A stretch of DNA of 12,669 bases from Chloroflexota bacterium (GCA_011046405.1 DSAR01000517.1:1-12669), one strand, 5' to 3'; numbered from the stretch's first letter, positions 1-6,133 are shown. The notes: a model not told the origin generated them from the sequence alone. Program-made: numbers and translations.

Positions 1-64
1 CCAGGACCATCGTAACGACGATCAATACGCTCAACAATACGCTGATTCTCTTGTAGATTGACAC
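1..64 (-). CDS. Partial secreted or membrane-anchored protein (N-terminus only)
   Basis: Only the first 21 codons are inside the window, so the function cannot be named. Reading the minus strand from a GTG at 64 gives VSIYKRISVLLSVLIVVTMVL, with the initiator read as Met: a short positively charged stretch (Lys5, Arg6) followed by an unbroken hydrophobic run, typical of a signal peptide or N-terminal membrane anchor. The start is supported by an AAGGAG Shine-Dalgarno sequence at 72-77, seven bases before the GTG, and by the open frame to the edge. The gene points away from the rest of the window. An overlapping GTG two bases upstream (66) hits a stop after eleven codons and was discarded. It could be an extracellular solute-binding protein or a lipoprotein, but no lipobox is reached before the edge. 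Confidence 0.55.
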   Translation of the reverse strand, partial: MSIYKRISVLLSVLIVVTMVL

Positions 65-82
65 ACTTCTTCTCCTTTTCCT

Positions 83-111
83 TTTATATGAGCCATCCAA
101 TATTATCCCAA
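83..111 (-). promoter_or_regulatory. Candidate sigma-70-type promoter for the left-edge gene
   Basis: On the minus strand a TTGGGA (-35, positions 106-111) and a TATAAA (-10, positions 83-88) are separated by exactly 17 bases. The predicted transcript would start near position 76, which places the Shine-Dalgarno (72-77) at the extreme 5' end. That is a short leader and weakens the call. Confidence 0.3.
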
Positions 112-161
112 AAAGCAGTGTTTTTTGTTGATGTCACCCCCTCTCATCACAACGAACGTGA

Positions 162-169
162 ATCTGAAG
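162..169. repeat. Left target-site duplication of MITE copy 1
   Basis: The octamer ATCTGAAG directly abuts the left terminal repeat and is repeated exactly at 298-305 directly after the right terminal repeat. Confidence 0.75.
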
Positions 170-297
170 GTAACTACTCAACCTGCTGCTCGTTTGCAGC
201 GGATGGGCGGGGGTTTGGGGTGTGGCGGGCGCAAAGCGCCCGCCACACCCCAAACCCCCGTTCTCCGGCACAGCAAAGGGCTGGCCTGAGTAGTTAC
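170..297. mobile_element. MITE-like element, copy 1 (128 bp, 8-bp target duplication)
   Basis: The element is bounded by perfect 11-bp terminal inverted repeats, GTAACTACTCA (170-180) and TGAGTAGTTAC (287-297). It is flanked directly by the identical octamer ATCTGAAG at 162-169 and 298-305, the signature of a transposition event. It has no coding capacity. A second copy lies at 11323-11408; outside a 42-bp internal indel the two differ at five positions, all transitions. Ends beginning with GTAA and 8-bp duplications are the pattern known for the IS66 family, so an IS66-type transposase in trans is a reasonable guess, but it is not proven here. The perfect duplication suggests that this copy inserted more recently than copy 2. 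Confidence 0.8.
208..260. repeat. Perfect 25-bp inverted repeat with AAA loop inside MITE copy 1
   Basis: The arms 208-232 and 236-260 are exact reverse complements around the three-base loop AAA (233-235). With two G-T wobbles the pairing extends to 205/263. The left arm is strongly G-rich; with the adjacent GGG at 205-207 it has four G-runs (205-207, 209-213, 217-220, 227-229) with short loops, a quadruplex-compatible pattern. Most of this hairpin is the 42-bp segment absent from copy 2. Confidence 0.9.
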
Positions 298-305
298 ATC
301 TGAAG
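298..305. repeat. Right target-site duplication of MITE copy 1
   Basis: This is an exact copy of the ATCTGAAG at 162-169, with no gap between it and the terminal repeat ending at 297. Confidence 0.75.
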
Positions 306-424
306 TATCAAGCGACATTTCAATCGTTGCCGGGCTGTGAGCACGTATGCAGGCGAACGATGGCTGGAATACATTCATTATAGTCACCAGATTTGGTGTG
401 TCAAGTTTTCTTTTCTTTTTTCAT

Positions 425-453
425 TTGGCCTTCGTCCCGTTTCATGCTATACT
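425..453 (+). promoter_or_regulatory. Candidate extended -10 promoter upstream of the structured leader
   Basis: TTGGCC (425-430, four of six matches to the -35 consensus) is followed after 17 bases by TATACT (448-453, five of six). A TG at 445-446 forms the extended -10 motif TGnTATACT. The predicted start near 460 would produce an RNA running through the repeat units at 523-791 to the terminator at 929-962. The assignment rests on consensus matching alone. Confidence 0.4.
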
Positions 454-522
454 ATGCTAGTGCATTCAGCAACAATTGACTGTCGATCGCTCTCGGATGA
501 TTCCGGCTTGTCCGGGTTAGGG

Positions 523-620
523 CCTGACCAATAGAATCCTTGCACAGCGAGAAAGAATTTGGCGGTCGACGATTCCTTATTGGATTGGCTCGGAAGCGCA
601 GCGGCTTCTCCCAGGTTAGG
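523..620. repeat. Diverged structured repeat unit A
   Basis: The unit starts CCTGACCAATAGAATCCTTG and ends CAGGTTAGG; its ends can pair, CCTGACC (523-529) with GGTTAGG (614-620), including one G-U. It resembles unit B (710-791), roughly 70 percent identical by eye over the first 65 bases, sharing CTTGCAC-GCGAG and ATTCCTT blocks. An alternative inner pairing, CCAATA (528-533) with TATTGG (578-583), is mutually exclusive with the outer stem. A lone copy of the unit's 3' part, TTCCGGCT...CCGGGTTAGGG, precedes it at 501-522 and may be the remains of a third unit. Confidence 0.5.
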
Positions 621-709
621 ATAGATTAGATGTTTACAGCAGCAGGGGAACCTTGCATTGCCAGCGGGCTTTAACTGCGATGTCGCAAGTTCCCGACGCT
701 TGACAGGGG

Positions 710-791
710 CCTAACCAAACGGATTCTTGCACGGCGAGCAAGAACTCGCTATCGCTAATTCCTTTTTGGTTCCGGCTCTGACCGGGTTAGG
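710..791. repeat. Diverged structured repeat unit B
   Basis: This unit is bounded by the perfect inverted repeat CCTAACC (710-716) and GGTTAGG (785-791). It also keeps the competing inner pairing ACCAAA (714-719) with TTTGGT (765-770). Relative to unit A, one inner pair changes from T-A to A-T, a compensatory change. An internal hairpin TCTTGC/GCAAGA can form at 725-743. No function is known to me. Confidence 0.5.
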
Positions 792-928
792 GTGAGGGGG
801 ACCGTCAATGTCACGGGATGCGTGAAGCTGGTCATCGCTACTCCAAAACATACGAATCTGGACCTCTTGCTGTGCCCGGAAGATCCGGTAAGCTGTCTTC
901 GCTCTTAGTTTTTCGACCCTCAAGTCAA

Positions 929-962
929 GGGAACGGATGCTTTACATCTGTTCCCTTTTTTT
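929..962 (+). terminator. Intrinsic (Rho-independent) terminator in the 5' region of the methyltransferase operon
   Basis: GGGAACGGATG (929-939) pairs with CATCTGTTCCC (945-955) over eleven pairs with one G-U, around a five-base loop CTTTA, and is followed at once by seven T residues (956-962). It ends 55 bases before the start codon at 1018. No protein gene lies upstream on this strand, so it either ends a small RNA or acts as an attenuator. Confidence 0.85.
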
Positions 963-976
963 GTTCAGCAGTCGAT

Positions 977-988
977 TGATTCGAATCA
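977..988. promoter_or_regulatory. 12-bp perfect palindrome between terminator and methyltransferase start
   Basis: TGATTCGAATCA is a perfect palindrome placed between the terminator and the AGGAGG ribosome binding site. It could be an operator, but palindromes of this length are expected by chance a few times in a window this size. Confidence 0.2.
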
Positions 989-1017
989 GCCCATTTTTAA
1001 AACCAGGAGGTAATATC

Positions 1018-2481
1018 ATGCGACCCAAATTGAACATCCTCAGTGAAGAACTCGTCGAACAGATCATTGCTGAGGGCTTCGAGTTGTTGATGGATCCAGG
1101 TGTCCGGGTTCACAACCAGGAGGCTCTGGCGTTGCTGGCCGACGCGGGCGCCAAGGTGGATATGGAGACACAAATCGCCTACATCCCCGAGCCCATCGTC
1201 CGGCAAGCGCTGGAGACCCGAGCATCCGAGTTTTACGTCTACGACCTGGATGGCAAGCCGGTCGTCCATTACGGCGGCGACAGCGTCCAATTCGACCCCG
1301 GTTCGGCCGCCATCACCATCCTCGACAGCGAGACTCAGGAACAGCGCCAACCCCAGACCGAGGATTTCGTCAAGTTCGTCAAACTGGTCGAGATGATCCC
1401 CCAGTTGGACGCCCAGAGCACGGCTATGATCTGCACCGACGTGCCGGAAGAGATCGGCGATCTCTACCGCCTCTACCTGGCGTTGAACTACATGCGCAAG
1501 CCAATCATCACCGGGGCCTTTCGCAAGGATACCTGGTGGGATATGAAGGATATGCTGGTCGCCATGGTGGGCAGCGAAGAAGCGCTGGCCGAAAAACCCA
1601 TCGCCGTCTTCGACGTCTGCCCGTCGCCGCCGCTGCTGTGGAGCGACCTGACCTGCCAGAACATGATCGACTGCGCGCACTACGGCATCCCGTCCGAACT
1701 GGTCTCCATGCCCCTGGCGGGCGCGACGGCGCCGGTCACGCTGGCGGCGGCCGTGGTGCAACATACAGCCGAGTGCCTGAGCGGCGTGACGATCTGCCAG
1801 TTGGCCCAGGAAGGCGCCCCCATCGTCTGGGGTGGATCGCCGGCCGCCTTCGACATGCGCGAAGGCACGACGCCTATGGGCGCCGTTGGGACGTGGATGA
1901 TCGACTGCGCCTATACCCAGGTGGGCAAGGCGCTGGGAATGCCCACTCACGCCTACCTGGGAATGAGTGACGCCAAGATCGTCGACGCCCAATGTGGGCT
2001 GGAATCCTCCGGCGGGACGCTGATGGCCGCTTTGGCCGGGGTCAACATGGTCTCGGGGGCCGGGATGATGGACTTCGAGAGTTGCCAGAGTTACGAAAAG
2101 CTCGTCATCGACGCCGAGATCATCGGCATGGCGAAGCGCCTGATCGCCGGCATCGAGGCCCGTGAGGATCCCATCGCCCTGACGCTGATGCGGGAACTGG
2201 GCCATCGGGCCGATTATCTCTCGCAACCCCACACGCTCAAGTGGTTCAGCCAGGAGATGTACATCCCATCGGGCGTCATCGACCGGGGCTCATTGGACGG
2301 CTGGAAACGCAAGGGGGCCAAGACGGCCTGGGGGCGGGCTCAAGATCGGGTACAAACACTATTGGCGGCCTACGAACCCTCGCCTATCTCCGACGCGCTG
2401 CGGGCCGAACTGCGCAACATTGCCACCAAAGCAGCCCAGCGCTTCGGTATGGACGAACTCCCACCCCTGCCACGAGACTAA
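1018..2481 (+). CDS. MttB/MtgB-family corrinoid-dependent methyltransferase (non-pyrrolysine)
   Basis: The 487-residue protein has the length and conserved sequence style of the trimethylamine methyltransferase superfamily (COG5598), which moves a methyl group from a methylated, often quaternary, amine to a cob(I)alamin protein in the cytoplasm. Family-like segments include FDPGSAAIT (92-100), the TED-containing stretch near 114-116, KPIITGAF (161-168), GAPIVWGGSPAAFD (266-279) and SDAKIVDAQCGLESSGG (317-333) with ALAGVNMVSGAGMMDF (338-353) in the late barrel. No in-frame TAG or other stop interrupts it, so it belongs with pyrrolysine-free relatives such as glycine betaine, proline betaine, carnitine or gamma-butyrobetaine methyltransferases; the substrate cannot be chosen from sequence. 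The start at 1018 has an ideal AGGAGG (1005-1010) seven bases upstream; an in-frame ATG at 937 lies inside the terminator hairpin and is rejected. The corrinoid partner follows after 45 bases. Confidence 0.9.
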   Translation: MRPKLNILSEELVEQIIAEGFELLMDPGVRVHNQEALALLADAGAKVDMETQIAYIPEPIVRQALETRASEFYVYDLDGKPVVHYGGDSVQFDPGSAAITILDSETQEQRQPQTEDFVKFVKLVEMIPQLDAQSTAMICTDVPEEIGDLYRLYLALNYMRKPIITGAFRKDTWWDMKDMLVAMVGSEEALAEKPIAVFDVCPSPPLLWSDLTCQNMIDCAHYGIPSELVSMPLAGATAPVTLAAAVVQHTAECLSGVTICQLAQEGAPIVWGGSPAAFDMREGTTPMGAVGTWMIDCAYTQVGKALGMPTHAYLGMSDAKIVDAQCGLESSGGTLMAALAGVNMVSGAGMMDFESCQSYEKLVIDAEIIGMAKRLIAGIEAREDPIALTLMRELGHRADYLSQPHTLKWFSQEMYIPSGVIDRGSLDGWKRKGAKTAWGRAQDRVQTLLAAYEPSPISDALRAELRNIATKAAQRFGMDELPPLPRD

Positions 2482-2526
2482 TTCGATATACGCCTGATTT
2501 GAATAGAATTAGAGAGGAAACAAGAC

Positions 2527-3174
2527 ATGTCAAACGAACAACTTCTATCCGCGATTACGAGCAGCATCGTCGAAGGTGAACCCGATACGACGGTCGATCT
2601 GACCCAACAGGCCATCGAGGCCGGGCTGGAACCTCTGACCATCATCAACGAAGGCCTGGCACCGGGGATGAACGTCGTCGGCGAAAAATTCCAGACTGGC
2701 GAGTATTTCCTGCCACACCTGACCGTCGCCGCCAGCGCTATGAAACAGGCTATGGCGCTGTTGGAACCGGAACTCCAAAGCCGCCAGCAGGCAGTCGAGA
2801 ACGCCGGGATACTGGTCATCGGATCCGTAGCCGGAGACATTCACGAGATCGGCAAATCGCTGGTCGGGACGATGATGTCGGCCAGTGGTTTCGAGGTACA
2901 CGACCTGGGAGTAGACGTCTCGACAGAGACCTTCGTCACCAAGGTGAAGGAGACCGGCGCGAATCTCCTGGGGCTATCTGCCCTGCTGACGACGACGATG
3001 ACCGTCCAGCGCGAGGTCATCGAGGCATTGGAGGAAGCCGGCATCCGCGACCAGGTCAAGGTGATCCTCGGCGGCGCGCCGGTCAGCCAGGATTGGGCCG
3101 ATAGCATCGGCGCCGATGGCTACGCCGAGGATGCCATCGGGGCAATTGCACTATCGAAGAGACTGGTGCTATGA
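2527..3174 (+). CDS. Cognate corrinoid (cobalamin-binding) protein of the methyltransferase system
   Basis: This 215-residue cytoplasmic protein has the two-domain layout of MttC/MtbC/MtaC-like methyl carriers. An N-terminal helical cap domain (about 1-90) contains the typical EYFLP (59-63). The C-terminal Rossmann-like B12 domain carries DIHEIGK (104-110), with Asp104, His106 and Gly109 forming the DxHxxG motif whose histidine ligates cobalt. It also has SALLTTTM (151-158) and GGAPV (182-186). It would accept the methyl group from the upstream MttB-like enzyme and pass it to a second methyltransferase, not present here, that methylates tetrahydrofolate or another acceptor. The start is preceded by GAGG with nine bases of spacing. 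Its stop overlaps the next start as ATGA, indicating translational coupling. The length is normal for the family. Confidence 0.93.
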   Translation: MSNEQLLSAITSSIVEGEPDTTVDLTQQAIEAGLEPLTIINEGLAPGMNVVGEKFQTGEYFLPHLTVAASAMKQAMALLEPELQSRQQAVENAGILVIGSVAGDIHEIGKSLVGTMMSASGFEVHDLGVDVSTETFVTKVKETGANLLGLSALLTTTMTVQREVIEALEEAGIRDQVKVILGGAPVSQDWADSIGADGYAEDAIGAIALSKRLVL

Positions 3175-4412
3175 GCAATCATCTGACGGGTCAAACCGTT
3201 AGCGCCCAACGGGGCTACAATTACGCGGTCCTGGGAGCAGGTCGCCAGGGCACGGCCGCTGCTTACGATATGGCGCGTTGGGGGGACGCCCGACGTGTCA
3301 TTCTGGCGGACCGTGATCTGGCAGTGGCCTGGGAGGCTGCGGAGCGCGTCAACGAGCTGCTGGCACAAGTCGCGCCGCCCGATGGCGAGCGCGTCACTGT
3401 CGAGGCTTCCCAAATCGACGTGACCCATTCCGAAGCGGTCGAACACCTGCTGGAGGACGTCGACGCCTGTCTGAGCGCCGTTCCCTACGTGTACAACCTG
3501 CCCCTCACCCGGGTCGCCCTCAGCGCTGGCGTTCACCTGTGCGACCTGGGCGGCAATACCGACATCGCGCGGGAACAGCACCGCTTCGACGCCGAGGCCC
3601 GCGCCGCCAATATCAGCATCATCCCCAACTGTGGTCAGGTGCCCGGTATGGGTACGTCCCTGATCGTCTACGCCATCGAGTTGTTGGATGAAGCGGTGGA
3701 CGTCTACATGTGGGACGGCGGCCTGCCGCAAAATCCACGCCCGCCGTTCGATTACCTGCTGACGTTCCACATCGCGGGGTTGACCAACGAATACGCCGAG
3801 CCAGCCGTCTTCCTCCGCGATGGAAAGGTAACCGAGGTCGAGCCGATGACGGAACTGGAGACGGTGCAGTTCCCCGAGCCGATCGGCGCGCTGGAGGCTT
3901 TCGTGACCGGCGGCGGCGTCGATACGATGCCGTGGACGTTCGAGGGTCAACTGAGGACGTTGCAAAATCTGACGCTGCGCTATCCCGGACACTTCCAGCA
4001 ACTGCGCGCTTTCTACGATCTGGGTCTGTGGGACCTATCGCCCATTGAGGTCGGCGACGAGGGGACGCCGGTCACGCCGAGGGACGTCTTCCACGCCCTC
4101 TTCGAGCCCAAGGTCACCTTTCCCGGCGACAAGGACGTGGTCATCGTGCGGATCAAGGCCCTGGGAAAGAAAGATGGACAAGAGGCCGAGGCGCTGATCG
4201 AGGTCATCGACTACTTCGACGAGGAGACCGGTTTCACCGCGATGGAGCGCGGGACCGGTTGGAGCGCTGCAATCGTGGCCGAGATGATGGCCCGGGGCGA
4301 GACTCCTCGCGGGGCCGGCGGCGTCGAGCGCATGGTCCCGGCGCAGCCCTTCGTAACCCAACTCCGCAAACGCGGCATAGACGTAGCCGAACGAGTGGTG
4401 CTTAAAGGGTAG
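3171..4412 (+). CDS. Saccharopine dehydrogenase / lysine 6-dehydrogenase-like NAD(P) oxidoreductase
   Basis: This 413-residue protein begins with a Rossmann fold. The dinucleotide-binding GAGRQG lies at 22-27 and an acidic residue ends the second strand (ADRD, 46-49). SAVPYVYN (102-109) and NCGQVPGMG (153-161) follow the pattern of the saccharopine dehydrogenase superfamily, which includes saccharopine, lysine 6-, carboxynorspermidine and related amino-acid dehydrogenases. The C-terminal part (about 165-400) would be the substrate and dimerisation domain, with ERGTGWSAAI at 359-368 and a Gly-rich tail. Its ATG overlaps the stop of the corrinoid gene by four bases and it has only a weak ribosome binding site, so coupled translation is likely. 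Being locked into the operon suggests that it oxidises the demethylated product or an amino-acid precursor, which is inference. A perfect hairpin follows the stop codon. Confidence 0.8.
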   Translation: MSNHLTGQTVSAQRGYNYAVLGAGRQGTAAAYDMARWGDARRVILADRDLAVAWEAAERVNELLAQVAPPDGERVTVEASQIDVTHSEAVEHLLEDVDACLSAVPYVYNLPLTRVALSAGVHLCDLGGNTDIAREQHRFDAEARAANISIIPNCGQVPGMGTSLIVYAIELLDEAVDVYMWDGGLPQNPRPPFDYLLTFHIAGLTNEYAEPAVFLRDGKVTEVEPMTELETVQFPEPIGALEAFVTGGGVDTMPWTFEGQLRTLQNLTLRYPGHFQQLRAFYDLGLWDLSPIEVGDEGTPVTPRDVFHALFEPKVTFPGDKDVVIVRIKALGKKDGQEAEALIEVIDYFDEETGFTAMERGTGWSAAIVAEMMARGETPRGAGGVERMVPAQPFVTQLRKRGIDVAERVVLKG

Positions 4413-4441
4413 GCGCTAAGCTGGATATAGGTAAAAGTCAA

Positions 4442-4477
4442 CAGGGCGGCGCTAACTTTCGTGTTAGCGCCGCCCTG
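4442..4477. terminator. Perfect 15-bp hairpin between convergent operons (bidirectional terminator)
   Basis: CAGGGCGGCGCTAAC (4442-4456) and GTTAGCGCCGCCCTG (4463-4477) are exact complements around a six-base loop. It sits 30 bases after the dehydrogenase stop and 95 bases from the TadG stop on the other strand. The T-tracts on both sides are weak (GTTTAG on plus, ACTTTTAC on minus), so Rho assistance or an RNA-stabilising role is possible. Confidence 0.75.
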
Positions 4478-4571
4478 CACGTTTAGATCGACAATGTTAA
4501 CTTTTCGTTTCGCACCGGTTGAAACCGCGTGCAACGGATGCGCCGTCTCCGACGCGCAACCGATACCGGTC

Positions 4572-5705
4572 TTACTTAGACAAATTCACGATCTGGTATC
4601 CTCCAGCGCAAGCCTGTGTGCCGCCGAAACCGGTGTACTCGCTGAGATTCGGCATCCCCTCGCCGGTCACCAGTCGATCCAGTTCCATCGCAATCGTGCC
4701 GCCGCCCTGGCTGCAACCGGTGATCCTGACGGCGGCGACGCCGATGATGTGGTAGCAGAAGCCGCTGCCCTGGGTCGGGCAGTCGGGCTTGGGATCAGGG
4801 ATCTCAGGCTCGCAATCCGCGATGATGTCGTAGACCGGGATGGTGATCTGGTCGGGATCAACGGGCGCCTGGCAGACGGCGCTGGAGTTGGTGCCGGGCT
4901 TGGCGTGGATGAAATCGCCGTTGGCGCATCCATCGCGCCAGAGGCAATCGATGTAGATCGTCCCATCCCAGCCGTTGGCCATCCATTCTTTTAAGTCGGC
5001 CGCATTGCCAGCTTGGCTGATGGCCCTGGGGAAAGTCGGGTTCTCGCTGTTGTTCCACAGATAGCCCATGTTCATCCAGCCCCGATGCTGGGCCAGGTTG
5101 CCATCCCCCCATGTCACCGAGCCACCGTCATTCTTGAACGTGATCGAAAAATCGTTGTTGGCGTCGTCGTCTGGATCCAGATCTTTCACCACGTCGTGAG
5201 GTACGCCGAAGGGACGCAACCCACCGCTGAGCATAAGGGGCGGCCCGGTCACTGCCAGAGCAGCGGCCGAGGCCCCGGCCTCGTCGATGCCGACCAGCAT
5301 CATGAAGTACGTGGAGCTGGTAATTTTCACGGTCGACGAAATACCCGTCGCGCCATGGGGGATCGTGCCATCACCCACCAGGCCCAGCGCCTGTTTCTCG
5401 TGGTTGACGTAATAGGCCATCACGTTATCGGCCGGATCATTGACGCCATTTTTCGCAGCGTATGCCTGCACCTCGGCCCAGATCGAAGCGTCATCGACGC
5501 CGTCTTTTTCACAGATGGCGGCGGCCAGCAGGCGCGTGCCCGCCAAGGCCGACGCATCGGCCGAATTCTGCATCCGGCGTCGTTGCAGGAACACAGTTCC
5601 CCCATCGATCGCCAGGCCGGCTACGGCCAGAAGGGCGATAATCCCAAAGACCAGGAGAACGAGAACCTGGCCCTCCTCCGAACGTTTCAAATATTCTTTA
5701 TCCAT
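4572..5705 (-). CDS. TadG-like pilus-associated protein
   Basis: This 377-residue protein has the N-terminal architecture of TadG-like Flp pilus proteins. After a charged head, EEGQVLVLLVFG begins one membrane segment (about 13-35), followed by AIDGGTVFLQRRRMQNSADASALAGT (32-57), very close to the usual TadG pattern of Asp, a polar strip, and an alanine-rich DASALAG block. As is normal for TadG, the Glu5 of true pseudopilins is absent after Gly12. A second typical region, STYFMMLVGIDEAGASAAALA, lies at 131-151. The remainder is predicted extracellular and carries eight cysteines (254, 260, 278, 298, 309, 317, 331, 366), probably disulfide-bonded, plus an acidic stretch (175-184). The start at 5705 is chosen for its GGAGG, which itself overlaps the TAG stop of the upstream TadE gene; an upstream ATG at 5867 would overlap that gene by about 150 bases. 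It is last in the operon. Confidence 0.8.
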   Translation of the reverse strand: MDKEYLKRSEEGQVLVLLVFGIIALLAVAGLAIDGGTVFLQRRRMQNSADASALAGTRLLAAAICEKDGVDDASIWAEVQAYAAKNGVNDPADNVMAYYVNHEKQALGLVGDGTIPHGATGISSTVKITSSTYFMMLVGIDEAGASAAALAVTGPPLMLSGGLRPFGVPHDVVKDLDPDDDANNDFSITFKNDGGSVTWGDGNLAQHRGWMNMGYLWNNSENPTFPRAISQAGNAADLKEWMANGWDGTIYIDCLWRDGCANGDFIHAKPGTNSSAVCQAPVDPDQITIPVYDIIADCEPEIPDPKPDCPTQGSGFCYHIIGVAAVRITGCSQGGGTIAMELDRLVTGEGMPNLSEYTGFGGTQACAGGYQIVNLSK

Positions 5706-5716
5706 TTTTTTTCCTC

Positions 5717-6133
5717 CTACAAGTCGCCTTTCAGAATGACCTCGGTGGCGATAGCGTGCAACGGCAGGATCCCGTCGGCGACGATGGCGTTGAGCACCGG
5801 CGTCGCCACGACGAAATCGTAGTGAACCGTCACCGTCACCGGTTGGCCGGACGCCACGACTGGACAATCCACCTCCACCATATCAGATTGGACCTGAACC
5901 AGACCGGTGGACGCAGCCTGTGCACGGGCGATAATCTCAGTCACGTCGTCGGGATTGATCGCTGCATAGGCGGCGCCCTCGGCGGCGGCGTCGCTGATCG
6001 AGACGCTGACGTAGTACAAGCGTCCCAGATCGAGCACGCCGGCCAGAATCACCAGTAAAAAAGGAAGCACGATGGCAAATTCGGCCAGGCTTTGCCCCTT
6101 TTCCCGTTGTGTTCCCTTCCGCTTACCTTTCAT
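5717..6133 (-). CDS. TadE-like pseudopilin
   Basis: This 138-residue protein matches small TadE pseudopilins of Flp/Tad pili. A very basic head (MKGKRKGTQREKG) is followed by QSLAEFAIVLPFLLVILAG. Counting Gly13 as the prepilin peptidase site, the mature chain starts QSLAEF, with Glu at position 5 and an aromatic at 6, as expected for the G/xxxxE(Y/F) processing motif. One membrane helix (about 15-38) is followed by the usual LGRLYYVSVSISDAAAEGAAYAA and a beta-rich external domain with a single cysteine. The ATG at 6133 has GGAGG in the preceding 12 bases; the longer version from 6199 would put extra residues before the basic head and has no comparable binding site. TadG follows after 11 bases. 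Confidence 0.85.
   Translation of the reverse strand: MKGKRKGTQREKGQSLAEFAIVLPFLLVILAGVLDLGRLYYVSVSISDAAAEGAAYAAINPDDVTEIIARAQAASTGLVQVQSDMVEVDCPVVASGQPVTVTVHYDFVVATPVLNAIVADGILPLHAIATEVILKGDL

Larger units (their letters stand above)
460..962 (+). ncRNA. Candidate structured leader or stand-alone small RNA upstream of the methyltransferase operon
   Basis: This roughly 500-base stretch has no credible protein gene, yet it lies between a promoter-like sequence (425-453) and a strong intrinsic terminator (929-962). Several helices can be drawn on the plus strand. 646-656 pairs with 685-694 (ten pairs, one bulge). CCTAACC (710-716) pairs with GGTTAGG (785-791). Nested GACC/GGTC (800-803, 830-833) encloses CACG/CGTG (812-815, 821-824). 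CCGG pairs with CCGG (876-879, 885-888). Two diverged copies of one motif are included. I compared it by eye with RNase P RNA, tmRNA, SRP RNA, T-box and cobalamin riboswitch signatures and matched none. It may be a riboswitch-like attenuator, an independent sRNA, or only relics of degenerate repeats. Confidence 0.35.

Noticed and set aside
337..534. 65-codon plus-strand frame upstream of the leader
   Set aside because: It contains the promoter-like sequence and part of a repeat, its composition is not protein-like, and no binding site precedes it.
785..806. T-box-like sequence GGGTGAGGGGGACCG ahead of a terminator
   Set aside because: It resembles the T-box consensus only loosely; the spacing, the other conserved elements and a downstream amino-acid or tRNA-synthetase gene are all missing.
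711..923. 70-codon minus-strand frame in the leader region
   Set aside because: It overlaps the structured repeat unit, has no good ribosome binding site that I could see, and shows no recognisable protein features.
937..1017. Upstream in-frame ATG giving a 514-residue methyltransferase
   Set aside because: This start lies inside the intrinsic terminator hairpin and has no good binding site, whereas the ATG at 1018 has AGGAGG at ideal spacing and fits the family's usual N-terminus.
997..2232. Long minus-strand open frame (411 codons) opposite the methyltransferase gene
   Set aside because: It is a shadow of a GC-rich gene: no recognisable domains, a His/Asp/Gly-rich composition typical of antisense frames, and the plus-strand protein is a clear family member.
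1018..2481. Pyrrolysine (in-frame amber codon) in the MttB-family gene
   Set aside because: No in-frame TAG occurs; the frame is open from 1018 to the TAA at 2479-2481, so this is a pyrrolysine-free member.
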